Part shown: positions 43,263-50,393 of the stretch, one piece after another
Layout: each line of letters opens with the position of its first letter
How positions within the stretch are numbered: position 1 is the stretch's first letter
Source: Alphaproteobacteria bacterium
GTDB taxonomy: Bacteria > Pseudomonadota > Alphaproteobacteria > Micavibrionales > Micavibrionaceae
NCBI GenBank assembly: GCA_009929775.1
Contig: RZZS01000010.1
Coordinates: 1 to 50,393, forward strand
Length of the DNA stretch: 50,393 nt
Direction of reading: 5' to 3'
The notes under the pieces: model-generated
What the model was told of the DNA's origin: nothing
Databases searched by the model: none
What the model saw: the letters and a program-made list of their open reading frames with translations, nothing else
Position numbers and translations under genes: made by a program

Positions 43263-44255
43263 ATGGCACGTCCCGGTCGGCCTCCCATGGCAAAACCAAA
43301 ACTGCATCCTCTGGTCGATTCGTTCCTTGACATGCTGACGTCGGAACGAGGTGCGGCCACGAATACGCGTCACGCCTACTGGCGCGACCTCGCGGACGTC
43401 AGCCAGTATCTGCGCAGCAGGCGCTCGACAGATATCGACAAGGCCAATACAGACGATCTGAAGGCGTATCTCAAGGACCTCAGCGAAAAAACGCATACCA
43501 AGGGAAGCCACAGCGCCCAGATTGCCGTTCGTACGGTCGCGCGCCGCCTTTCCGCCCTTCGCCAGTTTTACCGGTATCTCGTCTCGGAAGACATCCGCAA
43601 GGACGATCCCACGTCTACCATCGACAGCCCGAAGCAAGGACGTACACTCCCGAAAACACTTTCCGAATCGGAAGTCACGGCGCTTATCAAGGCGGCAGCA
43701 TCCGGCGGTGGCAACGACAGCGTGCGTCTCGTGTGCCTTCTGGAAATGTTGTACGCAACCGGCCTGCGGGTTTCAGAGCTGGTCGGCCTTCCCCTTTCTG
43801 CGCTCGGCGACGGTAATCAGTTCCTGATGGTCAGCGGCAAGAGCGGTCGGGAACGCATGGTCCCCCTCTCCGAACCCGCCCGGACGGCACTCGTCTCCTA
43901 CCTTGATGTGCGCACAAGCTTCATCGGCACCGAAGACAAGGGGCGGCAGACCAAATGGCTGTTTCCGTCACGCACGTCGGACAGTGGTCACCTCACACGA
44001 CAGCGCTTCGCGCAGCTTTTGAAGGACCTCGCACGGGCGGCCGACATCGACTCCGACCGGGTAAGCCCGCACATTCTCCGGCACGCTTTCGCGACGCATC
44101 TTCTGAGCCGCGGTGCCGATCTTCGCTCGGTTCAAAAGATGCTTGGCCACGCTGACATTGCTACGACGCAAATATACACACACATCGTCGGCGAGGGCCT
44201 CAGGAAAGCCGTCGAGGAAAAACATCCGCTTGCAAAGACCGGCACCGGCAAGTAG
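43263..44255 (+). CDS. xerD: Site-specific tyrosine recombinase XerD
   Basis: A 330-residue recombinase that with XerC resolves chromosome dimers at dif. ATG 43263 (MARPGRPPMAK) is chosen with aaggag 12 bases upstream. The N-terminal SAM-like domain covers HPLVDSFLDMLTSERGAATN. The catalytic residues are all present: Arg in YATGLRVSELVG (about 166), Lys in VSGKSGRERMVPL (about 192), HILRHAFATHLLSRGADLR (His and Arg, about 270-273), LGHADIATTQ (His, about 295) and the nucleophile Tyr in IYTHI (about 304). It is followed by a terminator. Confidence 0.95.
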   Translation: MARPGRPPMAKPKLHPLVDSFLDMLTSERGAATNTRHAYWRDLADVSQYLRSRRSTDIDKANTDDLKAYLKDLSEKTHTKGSHSAQIAVRTVARRLSALRQFYRYLVSEDIRKDDPTSTIDSPKQGRTLPKTLSESEVTALIKAAASGGGNDSVRLVCLLEMLYATGLRVSELVGLPLSALGDGNQFLMVSGKSGRERMVPLSEPARTALVSYLDVRTSFIGTEDKGRQTKWLFPSRTSDSGHLTRQRFAQLLKDLARAADIDSDRVSPHILRHAFATHLLSRGADLRSVQKMLGHADIATTQIYTHIVGEGLRKAVEEKHPLAKTGTGK

Positions 44256-44285
44256 CCAGCACGGTCCTTATTTATATTAGGAAAA

Positions 44286-44315
44286 GGGAGGTCATTCTGT
44301 TAACCTCCCTTCTTC
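44286..44315 (+). terminator. Terminator after xerD
   Basis: gggaggt (44286-44292) and acctccc (44303-44309) form a 7-bp stem with a ten-base loop, followed by ttcttc. It lies between xerD and accA. The T-run is short, so termination may be partial. Confidence 0.65.
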
Positions 44316-44345
44316 TGTACAGCGTCAACAATTCCATCGGAAACC

Positions 44346-45293
44346 ATGAGCCAGCTTGAATTTGAAAAGCCCATCCTCGAACTCGAAGGCAAGATTCACG
44401 AACTGCGGAACGTAAGCAGCAATGGCGACGTTAACATTGCCGAGGAAATCGGTCGCATGCAGGCGAAGGCGGACAGACTCCTGAGACAAACATACGGGAA
44501 GCTCACGCCGGCTCAGAAGGTTCTGGTCGCTCGGCACCAGAACCGCCCCCATTTTCTCGATTACGTGGACCGGCTTTTCACCGACTTTACACCGCTCGCC
44601 GGCGACCGCCGTTTCGCTGAAGACCATGCCCTTCCCGGCGGTCTGGCAAGATTTCGCGGCACCTCCTGCGTTGTCCTCGGACACGAGAAAGGCGCCGATA
44701 CCGAGAGCCGAATCCGGCACAATTTCGGCATGGCGCGACCGGAGGGCTACCGCAAGGCGCAACGCCTCATGGATATGGCCAACCGGTTCCAGCTTCCGGT
44801 CGTCGCACTCATCGATACTGCGGGTGCATACCCCGGCGTAGGCGCCGAAGAGCGAGGCCAATCCGAAGCAATTGCGAAATCCATTGAGAGCTGCCTGCAC
44901 GTAGGAACGCCCTTCATCGCCGTCATTATTGGCGAAGGCGGCTCAGGCGGAGCAATCGCGATCGGCGTTGCAGACCGTATATACATGCTTGAGCATTCAG
45001 TTTACTCCGTTATATCCCCCGAGGGCTGCGCCTCAATTTTATGGCGCAGCGCAACCCAGGCCAACGAGGCAGCAACCGCACTTAAGCTCACGGCACAGGA
45101 CCTGCTTAGGCTTGGGATCATCGACGGCATAATCGACGAGCCGCTGGGCGGCGCCCACCGGAACCGCGATGAGACAGTCGACCGCACCGGCGCCGTGATC
45201 GAGAAGGCGCTTGGCGAGCTTATGCCCTGTGATTCAGCCTCACTCCGTCAGGAGCGACGAAAAAAGTTCCTCGAAATGGGGCGCGCGGCTTGA
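44346..45293 (+). CDS. accA: Acetyl-CoA carboxylase carboxyltransferase subunit alpha
   Basis: A 315-residue subunit of acetyl-CoA carboxylase, which transfers carboxyl from biotin to acetyl-CoA to make malonyl-CoA for fatty acids. The N-terminal helices ([18 protein letters not shown]) are followed by the crotonase-fold core: [75 protein letters not shown] and [15 protein letters not shown]. All are hallmark segments and length is normal. The partner accD is not in the window. Confidence 0.97.
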   Translation: MSQLEFEKPILELEGKIHELRNVSSNGDVNIAEEIGRMQAKADRLLRQTYGKLTPAQKVLVARHQNRPHFLDYVDRLFTDFTPLAGDRRFAEDHALPGGLARFRGTSCVVLGHEKGADTESRIRHNFGMARPEGYRKAQRLMDMANRFQLPVVALIDTAGAYPGVGAEERGQSEAIAKSIESCLHVGTPFIAVIIGEGGSGGAIAIGVADRIYMLEHSVYSVISPEGCASILWRSATQANEAATALKLTAQDLLRLGIIDGIIDEPLGGAHRNRDETVDRTGAVIEKALGELMPCDSASLRQERRKKFLEMGRAA

Positions 45294-45322
45294 GCCGCCT
45301 GACCAGTCGAAGCGAATCATTC

Positions 45323-45742
45323 TCATCCATAAATGGATCGCGGTCGGCTCCCCGTCGGCACAGCCATATTTTTAAACTCGTCCCTGTTCAAGCCTTTGGC
45401 AGACTGGTTTCCCTTGAAAGCAGCTGTCTTGATCTTTGCACGAGCCATCATGTTCGCGAAATGGCCGTGACCAGCGCGGCAATGCCCGTCTTCCGTCGCG
45501 GCCGAACGAAAGTATAACATCAGGAACACTCGGATTGACGCCGTCAGCGAAGACTCGCGTTTTTTGCGCGCATAGATGAGAGAACAGATGTCATGAATGG
45601 TGCATTGCTCGCGCCGGGCGATTTCCTTCAACGCATTCCACATCTCGGGCTCAAGACGGACCGAGGTTCTCCTTCCCTGTATGGTAACATTGCGGCTTAC
45701 CAGCGAACTTCTGGTCTCCATATCGTTTTTGGGCTCCTGCAT
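45323..45742 (-). CDS. Ribbon-helix-helix domain protein
   Basis: A 139-residue protein. The middle (about 12-80) is an RHH_4-type ribbon-helix-helix DNA-binding domain: LVSRNVTIQGRRTSVRLEPE, then MWNALKEIARREQ, then TIHDICSLIYARKKRES, then FLMLYFRSAATEDGH. This family is common in Rhodospirillales and Rhodobacterales. The last 55 residues (RAGHGHFANMMARAKIKTAA on) look non-conserved and may be a read-on tail towards accA. The target is unknown. 45743-45848 between this gene and BolA shows nothing clear. Confidence 0.82.
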   Translation of the reverse strand: MQEPKNDMETRSSLVSRNVTIQGRRTSVRLEPEMWNALKEIARREQCTIHDICSLIYARKKRESSLTASIRVFLMLYFRSAATEDGHCRAGHGHFANMMARAKIKTAAFKGNQSAKGLNRDEFKNMAVPTGSRPRSIYG

Positions 45743-45848
45743 GGTTTTATTCTCTCAAGATGATCGTTGGTCTTGAAGGAAGCATAGCAGAGCGAACAAA
45801 CAAAAACAACCGCAAGTTGCTATCCGGTGGGGCTGGCCCCTGAATAAT

Positions 45849-46109
45849 TTACCGCGGAGGTCTTGCGCTAATCGAAAGAGCATGGATGTTTTTAATGACG
45901 CCGCGAAGCAAATCGACCACCACCTTGTGGCGACCTAAACGCGACAAGCCAACGAATCGGGCGCTTTCAATCTCGATATCGAAATGCGTCTCTGGACCTC
46001 CCGGGGCCCCCGCATGCCCCTGGTGAAGACGGCTCTTGTTTTTTACCGACAGATACGTTGGATTTAGCTCCTTAAAGAGTATTTCCTTTATCTGCGCTTC
46101 AATGCTCAC
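45849..46109 (-). CDS. BolA-family protein
   Basis: An 86-residue protein of the BolA family. BolA proteins partner with monothiol glutaredoxins in iron-sulfur cluster handling, and some regulate the envelope. The start IEAQIKEILFKELNPTYLSV matches helix 1. ETHFDIEIESARFVGLSRLG has the invariant RFVGLSRLGRH block with the ligand histidine. A second helix follows (VVVDLLRGVIKNIHALSISA). Divergent from the J-domain gene, 63 bases apart. BolA, J-domain, cobS, cobT is a familiar alphaproteobacterial order. Confidence 0.92.
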   Translation of the reverse strand: MSIEAQIKEILFKELNPTYLSVKNKSRLHQGHAGAPGGPETHFDIEIESARFVGLSRLGRHKVVVDLLRGVIKNIHALSISARPPR

Positions 46110-46172
46110 GACCGCTCCCGATTATGGTCAATGCTTGTCGATCGCGCCGTTAGAACGCATAATGGTAACTGA

Positions 46173-46796
46173 ATGCCCAAAATACATCTAAAGCCCCGTT
46201 CGGCCGAGTTTGCCGACCCCACGAACTCAACCGCAGCGCCAAAACGGTTCTGCGACATGCCCGGCTGCACCGCAGCCGCCGAGCACAAGGCTCCGCGAGA
46301 TCGCAATCTTAGCGAGTATTATTACTTCTGTTTCGAGCATGTTCAAGCCTATAACAAGGCCTGGGACTATTTTTCCGGCATGACGCCAAAAGAGGTCGAG
46401 GAATTTATGCTCCGAAGCATCCACGGAGACCGGCCAACATGGAAATACGGCGTCGGCGGCGACATTAACCGCATCCTCAAGGACCGGGCCTGGCAGGCAT
46501 ACCATTGTACGGAGGACGCCCCCCCGCGAAGCGCGGACGAGGAAAAGCGCCGACATTACAGTACAACCATCGACCGCGCGTCACCGGAATTCGAAGCCAT
46601 GGCGGTCATGGGACTGGAGCCGCCGTTGACGCTGCAACTAATCAAGCAGAAATACAAGGAACTGGTTAAAGTCCATCACCCGGACCGCAACCCGGGCGAC
46701 AAACATTCCGAAGAGCTTCTCAAAAAGATCAATATGGCCTATACGATTCTGAAGCTTTCTTACGAGAAGTACGAGAAACTGAACCCCCGAGCCTGA
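46173..46796 (+). CDS. J-domain (DnaJ-like) protein
   Basis: A 207-residue protein. The N-terminal half is specific to alphaproteobacteria (PKRFCDMPGCTAAAEHKAPR, then YYYFCFEHVQAYNKAWDYFS). Its C-x4-C and C-x2-H spacing could form a zinc site. The C-terminal J-domain (about 140-205) has the HPD tripeptide in LVKVHHPDRNPGD plus flanking helices (LQLIKQKYKEL; KKINMAYTILKLSYEKY). J-domains stimulate DnaK. The C-terminal position of the J-domain is typical for this family. It lies 10 bases before cobS. Confidence 0.9.
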   Translation: MPKIHLKPRSAEFADPTNSTAAPKRFCDMPGCTAAAEHKAPRDRNLSEYYYFCFEHVQAYNKAWDYFSGMTPKEVEEFMLRSIHGDRPTWKYGVGGDINRILKDRAWQAYHCTEDAPPRSADEEKRRHYSTTIDRASPEFEAMAVMGLEPPLTLQLIKQKYKELVKVHHPDRNPGDKHSEELLKKINMAYTILKLSYEKYEKLNPRA

Positions 46797-46806
46797 CGCG
46801 GAAACC

Positions 46807-47835
46807 ATGCAGCACGACATCGACGATCTCGACAAGGAACGGGAGATGACAACCGGTCCTTCGTTCAATATCACGACCATCAAGGACAAGGAGCGTTACT
46901 CCTCGATCCCTGATACGAAATACGACGTGCGCGAGGTCTTCGGCCTCGACGTCGACATGCAGGTGCCGGGGTTCGTGAAGGACAACGCCAACGTTCCCGA
47001 ACGGGACAAGACCTATCATTTCGACCATGACACGACGCTCGCGATTCTTGCGGGGTTCGCGCATAACAGACGCGTCATGATTCAGGGCTATCACGGCACC
47101 GGGAAATCGACCCACATCGAGCAGGTCGCCGCGCGCCTGAACTGGCCGTGCGTGAGAATCAACCTCGACAGCCACGTCTCCCGCATGGATTTGATCGGCA
47201 AGGACATGATCGTCCTCAAGGAAGGCAAGCAGATCACCGAGTTTCGCGAAGGATTGCTTCCCTGGGCGCTCCAGAACCCGGTGGCGCTGGTGTTCGACGA
47301 ATACGACGCGGGTCGGCCGGACGTGATGTTCGTGATCCAGCGCGTGCTCGAATCGGAAGGCCGCCTGACCCTTCTCGACCAGAACCGGATCATCCGCCCG
47401 CACCCGGCCTTCCGGCTGTTCGCCACCGCCAACACGATCGGACTCGGCGACACGTCAGGACTTTATCACGGAAGCCAGCAGATCAATCAGGCCCAGCTCG
47501 ACCGCTGGAACATTCTCGCCACGCTCAATTATCTCTCGCACGAGGACGAAACCAGCATCGTCGCGCGCAAGATCCCCGACTTTGACAAAAGCACGGACAA
47601 GGCCGAGATCGCCCGCATGGTCCGGCTCGCCGACCTGACGCGGCAGGGCTTCATAAACGGCGACCTCTCGACGCTGATGTCGCCGCGCACGGTGCTGAGC
47701 TGGGCGGAAAACACGCAGATTTTCGGCGACCGCGAAATGGCGTTCCGCCTGTCTTTCCTCAACAAGTGCGACGAGACGGAACGCCCGGTCGTCGCGGAGT
47801 ATTACCAGCGCTGTTTCGGGGTGGAGATCCGATGA
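46807..47835 (+). CDS. cobS: Cobaltochelatase subunit CobS
   Basis: A 342-residue AAA+ ATPase of the aerobic cobalt chelatase (CobN-CobS-CobT) that inserts cobalt into hydrogenobyrinate diamide in vitamin B12 synthesis. The N-terminus has the conserved REVFGLDVDMQVPGF. Walker A is GYHGTGKSTHIEQVA, Walker B VALVFDEYDAGRPD, and sensor segments lie in FRLFATANTIGLGDTSGLY. ATG 46846 (MTTGPSFN), with aaggaacgggag just before it, may be the true start and would give 329 residues, the usual length. CobN is not in this window. No cobalamin riboswitch is seen upstream. Confidence 0.95.
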   Translation: MQHDIDDLDKEREMTTGPSFNITTIKDKERYSSIPDTKYDVREVFGLDVDMQVPGFVKDNANVPERDKTYHFDHDTTLAILAGFAHNRRVMIQGYHGTGKSTHIEQVAARLNWPCVRINLDSHVSRMDLIGKDMIVLKEGKQITEFREGLLPWALQNPVALVFDEYDAGRPDVMFVIQRVLESEGRLTLLDQNRIIRPHPAFRLFATANTIGLGDTSGLYHGSQQINQAQLDRWNILATLNYLSHEDETSIVARKIPDFDKSTDKAEIARMVRLADLTRQGFINGDLSTLMSPRTVLSWAENTQIFGDREMAFRLSFLNKCDETERPVVAEYYQRCFGVEIR

Positions 47836-47907
47836 ATCCCCGGGGCCCGAAGGATTCGCGATGAGCGGACACGACACCGTCAATACGGCCGCCCAAGAGC
47901 CTGACAG

Positions 47908-49791
47908 ATGAGCGATCCGGGCGACGAGAAACGCCGACAGGAAACCTTCACCAGCGCCACGGCCTCGGCGCTGCGGGCGATTTCGCGTCTGAAGGGGCTC
48001 GATATCCAGTATTCCGCCGCCATGCGCCACGGCGATTCGCGGGCCGAGCCGCCGACCGTGACCCTTCCGCAACCGGATGCGTGCGATACGCCCGAATCCC
48101 GGACGATGTTGCGGGCGAGCGCCGATGTCAAAGCCTTGCGCCTGCGCGGCCATAACCGGACTGCGCATGCGCGGCTGGCACCTTCGGACCCCGAAGCGAG
48201 AGCGGTGTTCGACGCCATGGAACAGGCGCGCTGGGAAGCCGCCGGGTCCGCGCATATGGAGGGCGTGCGGGACAATCTCGACGCCCTGCTCGCCGCGCGG
48301 TTCGAATCGCTCGGGTACGACAAAATTTCCGGAAAGGATGCGATCCCCGCGCCCGAGGCCCTGCACGCCCTCACCCGGCTCGCCCTGACCGGCCGCGCTC
48401 CGCCGCCATCCGTGCGCAAGGCCTGCGCGTATTGGGAGCCTGCGCTTGCCGAGGCGCTCGGGGCCGAAGGACTGACCACGCTGAACTGCCACATCCACGA
48501 CCAGCGCGCTTTCGCGCGGGCCGCGCGCACGGTTCTCGGGCGGCTCGGCTTCAACGCCGGAGGCGAATCGGAAGGGGAAGACGGGAGGGACGAGGGCGAA
48601 TCGGCAAGCGAATCAGGCGAAGCGCCGCCCGCGCAGGGAGACGACACGAACGCCGCCGATACCGGCGAACGGGAACGCCTGCAAAGCGAAGCGGACCGAC
48701 CGGCAACCGACGAAGAAACCTTGCAGGCGCTGGAACTCGACGAATCGATGCTCGAAGACGCGCAGGGTCCAGACACGCAGGACATCGACGCCCCCGGCGC
48801 CCCGCCTGTCCAGCGCCCCGAAGGGTTCGAGGGCGGCGAGGGCCTCTACAAGGTCTACACGACGCAATTCGACGAGACCGTCCGGGCCGACGAACTGGCC
48901 GACCATACCGAGCTTTACCAACTCCGCGAACAACTCGACCGCCAGCTCACGCACATTCAAGGCATCATCACCCGCCTTGCCAACAAGCTTCAGCGCCAGT
49001 TGATGGCGCGCCAGCAACGCTCGTGGCAATTCGACCTCGAGGAAGGCGTTCTCGACACCGCCCGCCTGCCCCGCGTCGTCGCCAACCCGAACGTTTCCCT
49101 GACCTACAAGCAGGAACAGGAAACGAATTTCCGCGATACGATCGTCACGCTCCTGATCGACAATTCGGGCTCCATGCGCGGACGGCCCATCACGATTGCC
49201 GCGCTGTGCACCGATATCCTTGCACGGACTCTGGAGCGCGCGGGCGTCAAGGTGGAGATTCTCGGCTTTACGACCAGCGCGTGGAAAGGCGGAAAATCCC
49301 GGGAACTCTGGTTCGAAAACGAGCGCCCGCCAAAACCGGGCCGTCTCAACGATCTGCGCCACATTATCTACAAGGCGGCCGACGCGCCGTGGCGGCGCAC
49401 GCGCAAGAATCTCGGCCTGATGCTGAAAGAGGGCGTGCTGAAAGAGAATATAGACGGCGAGGCGCTCGCCTGGGCCTATAACCGCCTCGTCCGCAGGCCG
49501 GAGCAGCGCAAAATCCTGATGGTGATCTCGGACGGCGCTCCAGTGGACGATTCGACCCTGTCGGTGAACCCCTCGCATATCCTCGAGCAGGACCTGAAGA
49601 ACATCATCCAGTGGATTGAAAACACGTCCAAAGTCGAACTCACTGCCATCGGCATCGGCCACGACGTCACCCGCTATTACCGCAAGGCGATGACGATCAC
49701 GGACGCGGACGCGCTGGGGCAGGCGCTGACGGACCAATTGACGGATTTGTTCGAACTCCCGCGGACAGTTACTTTTAGGGCCCAAAAGTAA
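47908..49791 (+). CDS. cobT: Cobaltochelatase subunit CobT
   Basis: A 627-residue partner of CobS in the cobalt chelatase. The N-terminal region (1-215) begins [21 protein letters not shown] very acidic, low-complexity middle follows ([19 protein letters not shown] and beyond, about 215-310). The C-terminal von Willebrand A domain (about 400-620) carries the MIDAS motif [20 protein letters not shown] and later [14 protein letters not shown]. The last eight residues (TVTFRAQK) and the stop lie inside a large palindrome, so the natural C-terminus has been replaced. 72 bases separate it from cobS. Confidence 0.94.
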   Translation: MSDPGDEKRRQETFTSATASALRAISRLKGLDIQYSAAMRHGDSRAEPPTVTLPQPDACDTPESRTMLRASADVKALRLRGHNRTAHARLAPSDPEARAVFDAMEQARWEAAGSAHMEGVRDNLDALLAARFESLGYDKISGKDAIPAPEALHALTRLALTGRAPPPSVRKACAYWEPALAEALGAEGLTTLNCHIHDQRAFARAARTVLGRLGFNAGGESEGEDGRDEGESASESGEAPPAQGDDTNAADTGERERLQSEADRPATDEETLQALELDESMLEDAQGPDTQDIDAPGAPPVQRPEGFEGGEGLYKVYTTQFDETVRADELADHTELYQLREQLDRQLTHIQGIITRLANKLQRQLMARQQRSWQFDLEEGVLDTARLPRVVANPNVSLTYKQEQETNFRDTIVTLLIDNSGSMRGRPITIAALCTDILARTLERAGVKVEILGFTTSAWKGGKSRELWFENERPPKPGRLNDLRHIIYKAADAPWRRTRKNLGLMLKEGVLKENIDGEALAWAYNRLVRRPEQRKILMVISDGAPVDDSTLSVNPSHILEQDLKNIIQWIENTSKVELTAIGIGHDVTRYYRKAMTITDADALGQALTDQLTDLFELPRTVTFRAQK

Positions 49792-49797
49792 CTGTCC
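49763..49797. repeat. 14-bp-arm palindrome overlapping the cobT stop
   Basis: ggacagttactttt (49763-49776) and aaaagtaactgtcc (49784-49797) are perfect inverted repeats around agggccc. The taa within the right arm is the cobT stop. Just after it, ccaggtttatc occurs twice in tandem (49797-49807, 49808-49818). The stem could terminate cobT transcription, but there is no T-run. The structure resembles an inserted extragenic palindrome. Confidence 0.8.
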
Positions 49798-49871
49798 CAG
49801 GTTTATCCCAGGTTTATCTGAAGGCGAGGGAAACGCTTGCCTTACGCTGCGGGCGACCGTAGAACATCTCT

Positions 49872-50393
49872 ATGACCGAGAAAAAAATCTACAAACCCCG
49901 CCCTGTGAGCGGATTCCCCGAATGGCTCCCCGAAGTGCGGCTCGTCGAGCAGCAGTGGATGGATCATATCCGCCGTGTCTTCGAAAGCTACGGATTCTGC
50001 TCCATCGAGACGCCGAGCGTCGAGGAACTGGACGTCATTAACGCCAAGGGCGGCGATACGGACAAGGAAATCTACGTCATCGAGCGCCTGCACAAGGAAG
50101 ACGGCGACAAGGAGGCGCGGCTCGCGCTCCATTTCGACCAGACCGTGCCGCTCGCCCGCTATACGGCGCAGCATTTCAACGATCTGGTCTTCCCGTTCAA
50201 GCGCTATCAAATGCAGCGCGTCTGGCGCGGCGAGAGGCCGCAGGCCGGACGTTTTCGCGAATTTTATCAGTGCGACATTGACGTCATCAACGTGGATTCC
50301 CTGCCGCTGCACTTCGACGCGGAGATGCCGGCGATTATCTGGGAGGTGCTGAGTTCCCTGCCGGGGATGGAGAACGAGAAGATACAGATACGG
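49872..50393 (+). CDS. hisS: Histidyl-tRNA synthetase (partial)
   Basis: The first 174 codons of a class II aminoacyl-tRNA synthetase that charges tRNA-His; the frame is open to the window edge. ATG 49872 (MTEKKIYKPRPVSGFPEWLP) fits the family. Motif 1 lies at about 15-45 (VEQQWMDHIRRVFESYGFCS). LALHFDQTVPLARYTAQHF and motif 2 (RYQMQRVWRGERPQAGRFRE, then FYQCDIDVI) are complete and diagnostic. In related genomes hisS usually sits between ispG and prfA as I recall; here it follows cobT. Confidence 0.95.
   Translation, partial: MTEKKIYKPRPVSGFPEWLPEVRLVEQQWMDHIRRVFESYGFCSIETPSVEELDVINAKGGDTDKEIYVIERLHKEDGDKEARLALHFDQTVPLARYTAQHFNDLVFPFKRYQMQRVWRGERPQAGRFREFYQCDIDVINVDSLPLHFDAEMPAIIWEVLSSLPGMENEKIQIR

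Noticed and set aside
47455-49785. Minus-strand frames opposite cobS and cobT
   Set aside because: They are shadows of a recognisable AAA+ ATPase and a von Willebrand A protein.

Overview
The window reads as an alphaproteobacterial chromosome with Rhodospirillales-like gene order. Examples are rodZ-ispG, prfA-prmC-DUF4167-clpB, lysA with a small LptM-type lipoprotein and a DUF4175 protein, chorismate mutase-tyrC, secA next to a parvulin, aroK-aroB-CorC, xerD-accA, and BolA/J-domain/cobS/cobT. Almost everything is core housekeeping. No rRNA, tRNA or CRISPR array was recognised. This placement comes from recognising protein families and gene order by eye; no database search was run.

Bases 1-3.9 kb are a decayed accessory island. 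It holds an excisionase-like HTH gene, a parDE toxin-antitoxin pair flanked by two diverged copies of one gene start, the C-terminal third of a reverse transcriptase cut off by an IS630-type transposase remnant, an aminoglycoside/hydroxyurea kinase, and a truncated, frameshifted tyrosine integrase.

3.9-15.4 kb is a minus-strand block: a MurC-like ligase coupled to a lipoprotein, clpB, a DUF4167 protein, prmC, prfA, ispG, a RodZ-like protein and lysC. ClpB has a good heat-shock promoter overlapping the upstream gene's terminator. Between prfA and ispG lies a scar with a deleted vapBC operon and a repeat/hairpin element.

15.4-24.3 kb carries ubiG, a Nudix protein, etfB-etfA (electron transfer flavoprotein), a pentapeptide-repeat protein, lptM-lysA and a DUF4175 membrane protein. 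24.1-29.8 kb carries a zinc-ribbon membrane protein and, divergently, a likely envelope operon: a secreted helical-repeat protein, ftsE, ftsX, a DUF218 protein, an acyltransferase, then a DUF2125 protein.

29.7-37.96 kb covers aromatic amino acid genes (tyrC, chorismate mutase), metA, a methyltransferase with MutT, a parvulin and secA. 38.0-41.3 kb is the minus-strand aroK-aroB-corC-small protein operon. 41.4-45.3 kb is a small membrane protein, a large secreted protein of unknown function, xerD and accA. 45.3-50.4 kb holds an RHH regulator, BolA, a J-domain protein, cobS-cobT (cobaltochelatase) and the start of hisS, which runs off the end.

Points that stand out: convergent neighbours repeatedly overlap at their 3' ends, often with unnatural C-terminal tails; hisS appears displaced from the scarred ispG-prfA junction; and large inverted-repeat elements lie at both places. 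No complete new defence or mobile system is visible; the reverse transcriptase is only a fragment.
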